The notes: generated from the sequence alone by a model not told the origin. 64,000 bases of DNA from Prorocentrum cordatum (GCA_963575745.1 CAUYUJ010000936.1:340001-404000); one strand, 5' to 3'. Counted from the first letter of the stretch, positions 9,946-19,462 are shown. Translations and numbers: made by a program.

Positions 9946-10264
9946 AGGGCCGTCGACGAACACGCTCCCAGATTTCTTACAGCGGGGTTTCTGAACTACC
10001 GTATGTGTCGAGCTACCGTAGGCTTAAGTTGGGTTGCCGTCTACGGGAGGGATTTTCAGAAATAGTTAAAATATAGTATGGGAATGATTTGTTGATTATT
10101 GTTGCGCATGTTGGGAGCATTTGCTCAGTGTTTGTTTCATTTTTTGTCTAACATCCCCCCGTAAGGGGGACAGACCCGACCTAAAGGGGCCGTCGACGAG
10201 CATGCTCCCAGATTTCTTACAGCGGGGCTTTTGAATTACCGTATGTGTCGAGCTACCGCAGGCA
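9946..10264. repeat. 240-bp tandem duplication enclosing family A
   Basis: A block of about 77 bases starting GGGCCGTCGACGA and ending GTGTCGAGCTACCG occurs at 9947 and 10187, a period of 240. Between the two lies a family A element, so the repeated unit probably includes the element. Confidence 0.75.
10024..10184. mobile_element. Family A element, copy 2
   Basis: The left end TTAAGTTGGG and right end GGGGGACAGACCCGACC match family A, with an AT-rich core. There is no 8-bp flank duplication, as expected if the copy was later involved in the local tandem duplication. Confidence 0.75.
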
Positions 10265-10455
10265 GGTGGGGAGACATGGGGTATGGGGAAAATGGAAGGG
10301 GGGACGGGGGAGTGGCCAGAGGAAGGGGAGGGGCCGGATTCAACGGGGGAGAAGAGATGATCGATGGGGGCGCTGGAGGCAGAGTGGATCGAAGAAGAAA
10401 TTACATCTGAGAAATCCCAATCTGCGGGTGATTTGAAAATTTGTCATATGTATCT

Positions 10456-10690
10456 TTAGATCGATTGTGAGATCGATACTGAGATCGATAGTGTAATCGA
10501 TAGAGGACGATTGTAAGGTCGATCGGGAGACCGAGAGTGACATCCATTCAATGAGATCGATAGGGAGATCGATCGCGAGATCGCTCGTGCGATGTCTAGT
10601 GAGATCTCTTGCGAGATCGATTGTGAGATAGACCATGAGATCGATGGTGAGATCGACAGAGAGGTGGGAAATGAGATCGATGCTGAGACC
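10456..10690. repeat. GAGATCGAT minisatellite
   Basis: About 16 degenerate units of roughly 12-16 bases built on GAGATCGAT. This sits immediately left of a family B copy, and the other B copy also carries a GAGATCGA block. Confidence 0.8.
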
Positions 10691-10886
10691 GACCGATAAG
10701 AAGATCGACCAGGAATCCGGGAACCTGGGAACCTCGCCGCCCACCGAAGTCGGCTCGGGAACCAGGAACCCGGGAACCCGGAACCGGGAACCCGGGAACC
10801 CAGCGTGCGATCACAATCGGCGGGAAATTTTCGCCGAATCCTTCAACCTCCACTAGGACCCCTTCAGTGCAAGCACTGATTGGAGA
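10691..10886. mobile_element. Family B element, copy 2 (right part)
   Basis: A GGGAACCCGG minisatellite is followed by AATCGGCGGGAAATTTTCGC and CAGTGCAAGCACTG, near-identical to the insert at 5699-6101. Confidence 0.65.
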
Positions 10887-10893
10887 AGAACCA

Positions 10894-11055
10894 CATAAAC
10901 ATAAATGTTTGGCGCTCCACGCGGGTTTCTTGGATCCGCGCCTGGGCCCCTGGGCGGCGCCTCCAGCGCCGCCCCTGGCGCGCTGCGTGCGCCAGAGAGG
11001 GGGTCCAGCGCGAATCCAAGAAATCCGCGCGGAGCGCCAAGATTTTATGTTTATG
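10894..11055. mobile_element. Family C fold-back element, complete copy
   Basis: Two arms of about 48 bases are near-perfect inverted copies: CATAAACATAAA, GCGCTCC and TTTCTTGGAT on the left, with their complements on the right. They enclose a GC-rich core that itself contains GGCGGCGCC. Family B ends directly to the left. No coding capacity. Confidence 0.85.
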
Positions 11056-11514
11056 TATTTTTTTCTTCTTCTAGTGGAGGGATGGGGGGAGGAGGACGGA
11101 GTGAGGAAATATTCGCCCGACCGCTCCCCGCGACGCGAAGCCCCGCGCCAGACGCACCCCTCTGACCACTTTCCCGTCGGAGTCACCTTCCTCTTGAAGG
11201 ACGACTACCAGATCAACAAGGCACTTCGAACTGTTATTTATTTATCTGTTTATGCACATGCACACATATGTATACATATCTATACATATAGACATAGATG
11301 TATATATCGCCACCCGGGCTGCCGCTGTCGTGTAATGACATGTTGTGCATCGTCTCTCGCCCCGCGCCGTGTGGGGTAATCTCCTCACATGGTCTGTCCT
11401 GGGGATTGCGCATGGTGGTTGCCAGCATGGGCCCCTGACAGTGTGTTCTTGGGACCCTCGATGTGCATCCCTGCCTCCCTCCCTGCCTCCTTCCCGCCAC
11501 CCTCTGGCGGCCCG
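11056..11514. other. No recognisable gene; TATACATA tract
   Basis: A short ATACATATCTATACATA tract lies near 11260-11310; the rest shows no gene-like frame. Confidence 0.4.
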
Positions 11515-11818
11515 CCCACTGCGCAGTCTGCCGCGCGCGCCCGCGCTCCTCTCCGATCAGACGGGCGTGCTGCCGCGCAGGATGTGTTCCATCCGCGGCC
11601 TCAGAGGTCCCGACCAGAGGAGAAGGAGGAGGATGAGGAGGGGGAGGAGAAAGGAGGGTGAGGAGGCCCACTGCGCAGTCTGCCGCGCGCGCCCGCGCTC
11701 CTCTCCGATCAGACGGGCGTGCTGCCGCGCAGGATGTGTTCCATCCGCGGCCTCAGAGGTCCCGACCAGAGGAGAAGGAGGAGGATGAGGAGGGGGAGGA
11801 GAAAGGAGGGTGAGGAGG
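11515..11818. repeat. 152-bp tandem duplication
   Basis: The block starting CCCACTGCGCAGTCTGCCGC at 11515 is repeated at 11667 with essentially no differences, which implies a recent duplication or an assembly artefact. Each unit ends in a GAG-rich tail. Confidence 0.9.
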
Positions 11819-12215
11819 AAGGAGGGGGAGGAGCAGGAGGAGGAGGAGGAGGAGGAGAAAGGAGAGGAGGAGGAGGAGGAGGAGAGAGGAGGAGGAGAGG
11901 AGAGGAGGAGGAGGGAGGCGGCGGAAGAGGAGGAGGAGGAGGAGGAGGAGGAGGAGGGCCCTCGGGGGCCGTGCACGGGACCTGGGAGCATCAGAAACTG
12001 ATCCGGGGAACAAAAAGCTAACCCCCAGGAAGCCTCCTTCTCCTCCTCCTCATCCTCCTCCTCGTCTCCTCCTCGTCTCTTCCTCCTCCTCCTTCTCCTC
12101 GTCCTCCTCCTCCTCCTCCTCATCCTCCTCCTCCTCAACCTCCTCCTCCTCCTCCTCATCCTCCTCCTCCTCCTCCTGGGGATCCTCGCCCTCCTTCTCC
12201 TCCTCCTCCTCCTCC
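11767..12215. repeat. (GAG)n array facing (CTC)n array
   Basis: A GAG array (11767-11957) is followed after about 70 bases of unique sequence by a CTC array (12028-12215), making an imperfect long palindrome. Confidence 0.9.
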
Positions 12216-12460
12216 ACCACCGAACATGCGCCTGGCGGCTCCCAGGAGGGACCCACCTATTGGGGCGGGGGGGGGACTACATAGACATGCGCCTGGCGCG
12301 AGCGCGCGGGGCATGTCCTTTCGCGTGTCCACGGCACCTGGGAAGGGGGTAAGGTTGATAAAACCGTGTGTGTGTGTGTGTGTGTGTGTACCACCTCGGT
12401 TTTTGGTCTATTACTTCTGATGTGCTTGCTTTCCTGTTGATTATGATTTTCGTCATCTCT
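12216..12460. other. No recognisable gene; short (TG)n
   Basis: A (TG)n run of about 24 bases at 12366-12389 is the only clear element. Confidence 0.4.
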
Positions 12461-12583
12461 AAAGGGATTGCTCAAAGTAGTGGAATGCAGAACGATTCCT
12501 GTTGTAGCACATTTTAAATTGAGTTTTTTTGTGGGGATTTACAAGGGAATTCTGTTCATGGTGAATTACAAACTGTTTCCTTT

Positions 12584-13183
12584 TGTGGCGGATTACAAAA
12601 GGATTCCTTTTGTGGAGGATTACAAAAGGATCCCTTTTGTGGAGAATTACAAAGACATTCCCTTTGGTGGAGGAATACAAAGGGATTCCTTTTGTGGAGG
12701 ATTACAAATTGATTTCCTTTGAGTGCTTTCCTGGAAGTGAACCAGGGGGCAAAAGAAAAAAACAAATCAGGAAATCATTGAACCTTAAGAAAATCGCAGG
12801 TTTTCAATGATTTTCCAATGTTCTGAAGCAAAAACATATAAAACCACAGCATGTTCAAAATCCGAATGCAAAAATGCTGTGATTTCGTATGGTTTCGGCA
12901 TCAAAACCTTGGAAATGCTGTGTTTGTTTTATATGTTTGTGTTTCAAAACATTGGAAATTCATTGAACACCTGCTTTAAAATTTGTTTCACCGATTTTCG
13001 TTTTTTTTTTGTTTTGTCCCCTGGTTCACTTCCAGGAGAGCCCTCAAAGGAAATCAATTTGTAATCCTCCACAAAAGGAATCCCTTTGTATTCCTCCACC
13101 AAGGGGAATCCCTTTGTAATTCTCCACAAAAGAGATCCTTGTGTAATTCACCACAGAAGGATTCCCTTTTGTAATTCGCCACA
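12584..13183. repeat. 600-bp AT-rich long hairpin
   Basis: The left arm (about 12584-12855) and right arm (about 12916-13183) are inverted copies at roughly 85-90% identity, with a loop near 60 bases. The outer half of each arm is built from 27-base units containing TTCCTTTTGTGGAGGATTAC. The inner half contains CCTGGAAGTGAACCAGGGG and, further in, CATATAAAAC. It is AT-rich in a GC-rich neighbourhood. No coding frame survives. Confidence 0.85.
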
Positions 13184-13640
13184 TTACTCCGACGGAAGAA
13201 CCCCACATAAGAATCCTCTGGGCGAATCTGGAAACAACCATCACCGTCGTCCTCGTGGTTGGTGAGGCGTCCTGGCTGTCTCTTCTGCGTATATTTCCTG
13301 TCGCCTTGGCGCGGGCCCCCCTTCCACTCCTTACGTTGTCCCCATCCTCGCCCCCCTGTTTGTTCCGCGCCCCGCCACCTCCTCCCCTTCCTGTTGCATG
13401 AGCGCGCATGTCGATGTTCCTCGGCGCCGTCGCCGCCACGGCCAGCACAGGCGCGTTCTCTACTGGTCACGTCGCGCAGCCGTTGGGACAACCCCGCGGG
13501 CCAGGCTGTCGGGGCAACCCCGCGAGCCGTTGGCGCGCAAGACCAAGACGTTGGGACAACCCCGCGGGCTTCGAGCGAGGCGCAGCCGCGCTCAGGCGGA
13601 AGGCAGCACGAAGCCCAGCTCTGCCGCGAGCTGCTTCGCC
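13184..13640. other. No assured gene; short CAACCCCGCGGG repeats
   Basis: GGGACAACCCCGCGGG-like motifs recur at about 13486, 13511 and 13552. No frame is convincing. Confidence 0.35.
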
Positions 13641-13649
13641 TCCGCCCTG

Positions 13650-14576
13650 GGCAAAACCGCCTGAGACTTTCTCCATATTCAGGCTTGAGGAGCCCAAAAG
13701 TGACGACAGTTACAGGGTTCCGATGACCCGCTCGGATTACCAACATGATCTGCGGGCCCCATAGGGAGGGAGCTCCCGCCTGAGACTTCCTCACAATTCA
13801 CTCAGAGACGAGGCTCCCGCCTGAGACTTCCTCCGAATTCAGGGTTGGCGAGCCCAAAAGTGACGACAGTTACAAGGTTCCGATGACCCGCTCGGATTAC
13901 CAACATGATCTGCGGGCCCCATAGGGAGGGGGCTCCCGCCTGAGCCTTCCTCAGAATTCACTCACAGACGAGGCTCCCGCCTGAGACTTCCGCCAAATTC
14001 AGGCTTGAGGAGCCCAAAAGTGACGACAGTTATAAGTTTCCGATGACGCGCTCGGATTACCAACATGATCTGCGGGCCCCATAGGGAGGGAGCTCCCGCC
14101 TGAGACTTCCTCCCAATTCACTCACAGACGAGGCTCCCGCCTGAGACTTCCTCCATTTTCATGCCTGGGGAGCTCAAAAGTGACGACAATTACAGGATTC
14201 CGATGACCCGCTCGGATTACCAACATGATCTGCGGGCCCCATTGGGAGTGGGTTCCCGCCTGAGACTTCCTCACAATCTACTCACAGACGATGCTCCCGC
14301 CTGAGACTTCCTCCAAATTCAGGCTTGAGGAGCCCAAAAGTGACGACAAATACAGGATCCTGATGACCCGCTCGGATTACCAACATGATCTGCGGGCCCC
14401 ATAGGGAGGGAGCTCCCGCCGGAGACTTCCTCCCAATTCACTCACAGACGAGGCTCCCGCCTGAGACTTCCTCCATTTTCAGGCCTGGGGAGCTCAAAAG
14501 TGACGACAGTTACAGGATTCCGTTGACCCGCTCGGATTACCAACATGATCTGCGGGCCCCATAGGGAGGGGGCTCC
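13650..14576. repeat. 160-bp satellite, about six units
   Basis: The block AGCCCAAAAGTGACGAC (or AGCTCAAAAG) starts at 13691, 13851, 14011, 14171, 14331 and 14491, exactly 160 bases apart each time. Units share CGCTCGGATTACCAACATGA and TGCGGGCCCCAT and differ by scattered point changes. The array runs into the assembly gap, so its true length is unknown. Confidence 0.95.
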
Positions 14577-14676
14577 NNNNNNNNNNNNNNNNNNNNNNNN
14601 NNNNNNNNNNNNNNNNNNNNNNNNNNNNNNNNNNNNNNNNNNNNNNNNNNNNNNNNNNNNNNNNNNNNNNNNNNNN
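14577..14676. other. Assembly gap of 100 N
   Basis: Exactly 100 unspecified bases. A satellite lies on its left edge and a GAG array on its right edge. Confidence 1.
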
Positions 14677-14734
14677 GAGGAGGAGGATGTGCAGGAGGAG
14701 GAGGAGGAGGTGGAGGAGCAGGAGGAGGAGAGAT

Positions 14735-14885
14735 GTGGATAACATGGCTGGGGCCACGTTTTTTCCTCTGGATGTCACAGCCACTTCTTTTTCATTCGCA
14801 GAGACGTTGGCCGCCCTCTTGTGCCGCGCACGTGCCTCGGGCTAATTATGATTCGCCGCCCCTCCTTTGGACGCCCCTCGTCAAC
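14735..14885. mobile_element. Degraded family D element
   Basis: It matches the order of family D core blocks: GATAACATGGC, CACTTCTTTTTCATTCG, GCCGCGCACGTGCC, then GGACGCCCC. Both termini are lost, the left one into a GAG tract. Confidence 0.55.
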
Positions 14886-15012
14886 GCTGCCGGTGGGCGC
14901 GGTGGGGGGTCGCCAGCTTCTCGCTGGTGGTCGCGGTCGTGCTTACCGCAGCGGCTTTTCTCGCGCGCTCTGACGCCGGGGGTCGAAGAGGAGGAACAAC
15001 AGCACAGCTACA

Positions 15013-15153
15013 GGCTCTCGGAGGTCCACGCGGCTTCTTGGATCGGCGAGGGGCTAGCCCTGGCGACGGCGCCTCCCAAGCCGCCCCCCCGCGCCCAGGA
15101 AGAATGCGTCCAGCGCCGATCCAAGAGAAGTCTGCGCCGTCCGCCGAGAGCCG
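15013..15153. mobile_element. Family C fold-back element, copy 3
   Basis: The arms CTTCTTGGATCGGC (left) and GCCGATCCAAGAGAAG (right) are inverted, with flanking CTCGGAGGTCCACGCGG and its diverged partner. The AT-rich outer ends are lost. Confidence 0.6.
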
Positions 15154-15415
15154 ATGTTTTGGAAGCAGTCGTTGCTTCTGCCCGGAGGTCCGTCGCCAGC
15201 GCCCCCACGGCCGGAGGCAGAGCCGCGCCCCGCCAGGGTCGACGCCCTGATCCTGATGATGTTTGGCAGCAAATCGTGGGAGCCTTGTATACCCTCGCAA
15301 TTCCGTCTCTAGCGTCGATCAGCCTCTGGGAGGCGATGAGGTGGCGCCGATGTAGCGTCGATTAGCGTCGACATGGCGTCGACTAGCGTCGGCTCGCAAG
15401 AGCCGGCAAGATGGC

Positions 15416-15940
15416 ATGGGAGGCTCCCGCGAGTTGCCACCGAAGCTGATCGGCGACGGCTTCGGGCGGGCTTCCCTGGGCCTGGCCCGCGCCGCGCGCC
15501 TGGCCAGCGCCTACCCGGAGGGCGCTGGCGACGGCGCGCGGATCCCCGACGCGCACGCGCGGCAGCTCTGCACGATGGAGGCGCCGGCGACGGGAGCGGG
15601 GCCGTGCCAGCGCGCAGGCGCGCCCGGCGCGGGGAGCCTCGCGACGCGGGAGGAGTGCGCGCAGGCGTGCCTCGACGACGACGCCTGCCTCACGGCCGCC
15701 TTCGGCGCGGGGCCGCCCGGGAGCTGCTCCCTGCACGCCGAGCGCTGCAGGCCGCGCGGCGGCCCCGCCGAGGTGCTGCTCGGGAAGCAGTGCCAGACGG
15801 CCGTGCCCGCCGCCTGCGCCGCGGTGACCGGCGACCTCCGCCGCCTGCCCGCCGCGGCCTCGGCGACCACGGCGGCCTGGCTTCAGCTCTCGGGCCGCGG
15901 CCTCGCCGTGCTCCACATGCAGTGCCTCCACGATGCCGAG
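15416..15940 (+). CDS. Alkaline phosphatase exon 1
   Basis: 175 codons from the first in-frame ATG to GAG before a GC donor. It carries IGDGFG and the Cys-rich PAN/apple-like segment. The real 5' border may be a splice acceptor near 15421-15440 rather than a start codon, because the beta strand that normally precedes IGDG is short here. Confidence 0.65.
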
Positions 15941-17882
15941 GCCCAGACCCCCGACGCCGTGATTGTTTCGTGGCGTGCCCCGCAGGAGTCTGGACCCCTT
16001 CCCGGGGACCGGTTCTGCATCCAGGGGGGTCGCTTTTTGTTGGACGGTCCCCAGGAAGGGCCCGCGGGGGGCCGAAAATAGTGACAAAGCTCGCGTCGTG
16101 ATTTTTGTTGCAGCGCGAGGGGGCCTGGGTGCCCTGTCTACGCCCCCCTTCCTCTCGCGAGGTGGTCTGGGCCCCCTGCTTTCACAGCGCGAGGGGGTCT
16201 GGGAGGTCGCAGTGAGCGTGGAGGCGCGCGCGCAGGCGCCGGCGGGCGCTCAGCTTGCGCTGCACGTGGCTGCTGCGCGCGCCCACGGCGCCTGGAGGCA
16301 GCTCGCTGGCGTCGAGGCGCAGTGGGCCCCCGGCGCCGCGGGCACGGGGGCCGACGGCAACTGGACGTGGTCCGCCCCTGCGCCGGCCTTGGCTCTCGAC
16401 GCGGGGCGCTTCCGGCTGCTCCTCAACATCAGCTCAGGGGGCGCGCTGGTGGAGCTGCGGGGCGTGCGAGCGCGCAGCAGTGGGTCGTGCTTCCTGGACC
16501 CCGTGCCCGCGCTGCACCTGGATGGCCTGCTGATCGGGCACGTGGGCACCATGTCGCGCGACTCGCTGGTGACCGACTCGGCGGCTGCCGCGACGGCGCT
16601 GGCGACGGGCCACCGCACCGACAACCTCCGCATCGGCGAGCTGGGCGGGAACTCAAGCCGGGCCGTCGGGACGATCATGGAGGGCGCTGAGGCAGCAGGC
16701 CTCCTCACTGGGCTCGTGACGACGACAAGGCTCACGCACGCGACGCCGGCGAGTTTCAGCGCCCACACGCCATCCCGCAGCGACGAGGATCTCATCGCGC
16801 GCCAGCAGCTCCAGCAGGGCTGTGAGGTGCTGCTGGGGGGCGGGCTCGAGAAGTTCCAGGCGAGCGGGCGCCAGGACGGGCGCGACCTCTTGCAAGAGGC
16901 GGAGTCTCTGGGCTACCGCATCGCGCTCAACCTCTCCTCCCTGAGGGCGGGCGCGGAGGCGGAGGCGGAGGCCGCCAGGAGTGGGCGGCCGCCCCGCCTC
17001 CTTGGGCTCTTCGCCGAGAGCCACCTCCCCTACGAGCTGGACTACGACTCGGTCGGGCCAGCGGTGCCCTCCCTGCGCGACATGACCGCCGCCGCTCTGC
17101 GCGTGCTCTCGGCCGGAGGGCCGGCGGCCGCCTCCGGCGGCAGGGGCCTGTTCCTGCTGGTGGAGGGCGGTCGCATCGACCACGCGGGGCACGCGAACGA
17201 CGCGCCGGCGGTGGCGCGAGAGGTGCTCGCCTTCGACGACGCCGTGGGCGAGGCGCTGGGCTACGTCTCTGGGCGAGAGGGCGCGCTGCTGGCGGTCACC
17301 GCGGACCACGAGACGGGGGGCCTCTCCCTGGGGTGCTGCAACGCCTACGACATGAACCTGACGGGGCTGAACCTGGCCGGGTCCAGCGCGGCTGCCATGG
17401 CGAACGAGATCTACACTGCCCTGGCCGGAGGCCAAGCCGTAGGGATCAGCGCCGCGGAGGCCGTGCGGACCACCGTCGCAGCCGCCGCAGGGGGCGCCGA
17501 GCTGCCCGAGGAGGTTGTGCAGGAACTCGCAGACATAGCCGACGAGCTAATCAACGCATCGAAGGTGGCAAGTACCTGCCAGGTTGGCCACACAGAGCAG
17601 TGTGCAGACCTCATGATGCGGCTGGACGGCGGCGGCACCCTGCAGTTCGCCCTCGCGCAAGGGCTGTCCCGGCACGCGTACGGGGTGGGCTTTACGAGCC
17701 ATGGCCACACAGCTGTGGACGTCCCGCTTTATGCAGCGGGCGCTGCGCAGTCTCTGGAACCCGGGTTCTGGCAGAACGACGCGCTCGGCCGCGCGCTGAT
17801 TACGGCCTTGGGCGTGGACCCGGCCGAGGGGCTGCGGATGGCCAGAGAGAGGATGGAAGCTGCCGGCGTGCCCCCTCAGTGA
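15416..17882 (+). CDS. Alkaline phosphatase, PhoA superfamily, two exons
   Basis: Predicted to hydrolyse phosphate monoesters, probably in phosphate scavenging (family knowledge). Exon 1 is 15416-15940 and exon 2 is 16206-17882, joined at phase 0 as GAG/GTC to give 733 residues. IGDGFG at residues 12-17 matches the first metal-binding Asp motif. Residues about 55-120 form a Cys-rich PAN/apple-like segment (REECAQACLDDDACLTA), followed by a beta-rich stretch. The catalytic serine is in VTDSAAAATALATG near residue 300. Metal ligands are in VEGGRIDHAGH (494-504), TADHETGG (540-547) and SHGH (673-676). Third positions are strongly G/C. The start is uncertain: ATG 15416 is the first in frame after a stop at 15353, but no signal peptide is seen, so upstream exons behind the gap are likely. 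A family G element forms the intron. Confidence 0.88.
15941..16205 (+). mobile_element. Family G element acting as GC-AG intron
   Basis: The 11-base ends CCCAGACCCCC and GGGGGTCTGGG are perfect inverted repeats, and the flanks share AGG (or GAGG), a 3-4 bp target duplication. Taking the intron as 15941-16205 gives GC at the 5' end and AG at the 3' end and rejoins GCCGAG to GTCGCA in frame, exactly the sequence expected before insertion. Unspliced, the exon 1 frame hits a stop at 16079-16081. The interior matches other family G copies (GACCCCTTCCC, GACCGGT, GACGGTCC, GGCCGAAAATAG). Near the right end the terminal block is repeated three times. Confidence 0.8.
16206..17882 (+). CDS. Alkaline phosphatase exon 2
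   Basis: 558 codons plus TGA, carrying the catalytic Ser motif and the three remaining metal-ligand motifs without frameshift. The open frame can be read back to 15963, but the part before 16206 is element sequence. Confidence 0.88.
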   Translation, partial: VAVSVEARAQAPAGAQLALHVAAARAHGAWRQLAGVEAQWAPGAAGTGADGNWTWSAPAPALALDAGRFRLLLNISSGGALVELRGVRARSSGSCFLDPVPALHLDGLLIGHVGTMSRDSLVTDSAAAATALATGHRTDNLRIGELGGNSSRAVGTIMEGAEAAGLLTGLVTTTRLTHATPASFSAHTPSRSDEDLIARQQLQQGCEVLLGGGLEKFQASGRQDGRDLLQEAESLGYRIALNLSSLRAGAEAEAEAARSGRPPRLLGLFAESHLPYELDYDSVGPAVPSLRDMTAAALRVLSAGGPAAASGGRGLFLLVEGGRIDHAGHANDAPAVAREVLAFDDAVGEALGYVSGREGALLAVTADHETGGLSLGCCNAYDMNLTGLNLAGSSAAAMANEIYTALAGGQAVGISAAEAVRTTVAAAAGGAELPEEVVQELADIADELINASKVASTCQVGHTEQCADLMMRLDGGGTLQFALAQGLSRHAYGVGFTSHGHTAVDVPLYAAGAAQSLEPGFWQNDALGRALITALGVDPAEGLRMARERMEAAGVPPQ

Positions 17883-18235
17883 CGGCGCCATCTCCTCGCG
17901 GCCTCGAGCTTCGACGACCAGGAGCAGCCGCAGATCGAGGCCTGGGGCCAGCGAGCTCCCGGTCCAAGCACGGGCCCGCTCACCGCGAGGGCGGCCACCC
18001 CGCGGCCGGCGGCGGGGACCTTAAGGCCCCAGCACACCGGGAGCCGCGACGCAGGTTCACGGAGACGGAGGTGACCCAGAGGATTCGAGGTGGCGAGGAG
18101 GCTGCGGCGGGCGCGCGCGGCCGCTCGCGGCATGCCGGCGACGGCTTGGCGCTCGCCGCAGCGCGTGCGTGGTGCAGCCGCGCTTGGCGGATACGCTCCC
18201 TCGGCTGCATCCTGTCCGCCCTCCACCTCCCTCCC
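17883..18235. other. 3' flank of alkaline phosphatase gene
   Basis: GC-rich sequence without a recognisable domain in any frame, probably 3' untranslated region or spacer. No polyadenylation signal could be assigned. Confidence 0.4.
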
Positions 18236-18520
18236 CAGGCCCCCGACGTCGTGATTGTTCCATGGCGTGCCTCAGAATTCCGGACCCCTTCCCAGGGACC
18301 GGCTTTTCATCCTGAGGTTTTTTTTGTTGACGGTCCCGAGGCCCGGGAAGGGCCCCCAGAGGCCGAAAATAGAGACAAACCTCCCGTCGTGATTTTTGTT
18401 GCAGCGCGAGGGGGCCTGGGTCCCCTGTCTACGCCCCCCCTTCCTCTCGCAAGGTGGTCTGGGTCCCCTGTCTACTCCTCCCTTCCTCTCGCCGGGTGTC
18501 CTGGTGCCCCATGCCAGCCC
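18236..18520 (+). mobile_element. Family G element downstream of phosphatase
   Basis: Same orientation as the intronic copy: CCAGGCCCCCGACGTCGTGA at the left, then CGGACCCCTTCCCAGGGACC, GGCCGAAAATAG and GATTTTTGTTGCAG. The terminal block (CGCGAGGGGGCCTGGG and two variants) is repeated three times about 47 bases apart, as in the intron copy. No flank duplication is evident. Confidence 0.75.
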
Positions 18521-18539
18521 TGGTCAGCTCGGGAGACTC

Positions 18540-18612
18540 TCCATGGGATCCCCAGGGGATCCTATGGGATCCCCCCCCTGGGATCCTATCCCCCCATGGG
18601 ATCCCCCCCCAT
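18540..18612. repeat. GGGATCC minisatellite
   Basis: Short repeated CCATGGGATCCCC and CTATGGGATCCC motifs, six or seven GGATCC sites within about 70 bases. Confidence 0.8.
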
Positions 18613-18739
18613 GAAGAGTCTCCCGACCAGCTCGGTGCTCGGCGCCCCTCCGCGTGCAGATGGGGTGGTAGTCTGCATTGAGCGCTGCCCCCCTCGGCGC
18701 TCGGGGAGCTCTCCAGATCCGACGCTGCAGCAAAAGCAT

Positions 18740-18855
18740 CGAGAAGTTGCAGCCTCGCAGAAAAAATCACGACCAGAGCCCTGGGCACCGCCTTTCTGCG
18801 CCATTGTTTGAGCCGGATGGATCCGTGATGGTCGCGGGGCCCGAAAAAAGAGGAG
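18740..18855 (-). mobile_element. Family W repeat, copy 1
   Basis: Read on the minus strand it carries GGGCTCTGGTCGTGATTTTT and, upstream of that, a GGCTCAAACA block, matching 58515-58640 (plus) and 24290-24410 (minus). Ends not defined. Confidence 0.5.
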
Positions 18856-19082
18856 GGACTTTCGGCAAAACGGCGCGCAGACCGCTGCAGTGCTGGGTCC
18901 GACCAGACTTCTCGCCGCGCACCCCGCGGCCGTCTGGCAGCAGCGGGGGCCCGCTGCGAGCAGCTGTTTCCGGCGAAGGTGGCACACCGCGAGGCTCGCG
19001 TGCGCAAGCCAGCGGGCCCTGGAGAGTAGGCATCTCGCCCTCCTCCTCCGATGTGGAGGTAGCGTCTTGGCCGCCGTGACCT

Positions 19083-19395
19083 CTCCTACCCCTCCTCCTC
19101 ATCATCAGTCTTGTCCTCCCCCTTCTGATCCCAGTCCTCCGCCTCCTCCTCCTCCTCCTCCTCCTCCGTCTCCTCCTTCTCCTCCTCAACCTCCTCCTCC
19201 TCCTCCGCCTCCTCATCCTCCTCCTCCTCCTCCTCCTCCTCCCTCTCCTCCTCCTCCTCCTCCTCCTCCTCCTCCTCCTCCTCCTCCTCCTCCTCCTCCT
19301 CCTCCTCCTCCTCCTCCTCCTCCTCCTCCTCCTCCCCCCCTCATCTGTTTCTCCTCCTCCTCCTCCTCCTTCATGTCCTCCTCTCCTCTCCTCCT
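19083..19395. repeat. (CTC)n array
   Basis: About 300 bases of CTC triplets, nearly pure between 19208 and 19335. It forms the pyrimidine-rich region upstream of the exon candidate at 19463. Confidence 0.95.
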
Positions 19396-19462
19396 TCTCG
19401 TCATCATGCTTTGCCCTCCGCTTTCTCTTGCCGCCCCCACTCCCCTGTGCGCTCGCCACGAG

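Noticed and set aside
16653-17435. 260-residue minus-strand open frame
   Set aside because: Antisense shadow of the alkaline phosphatase exon 2.
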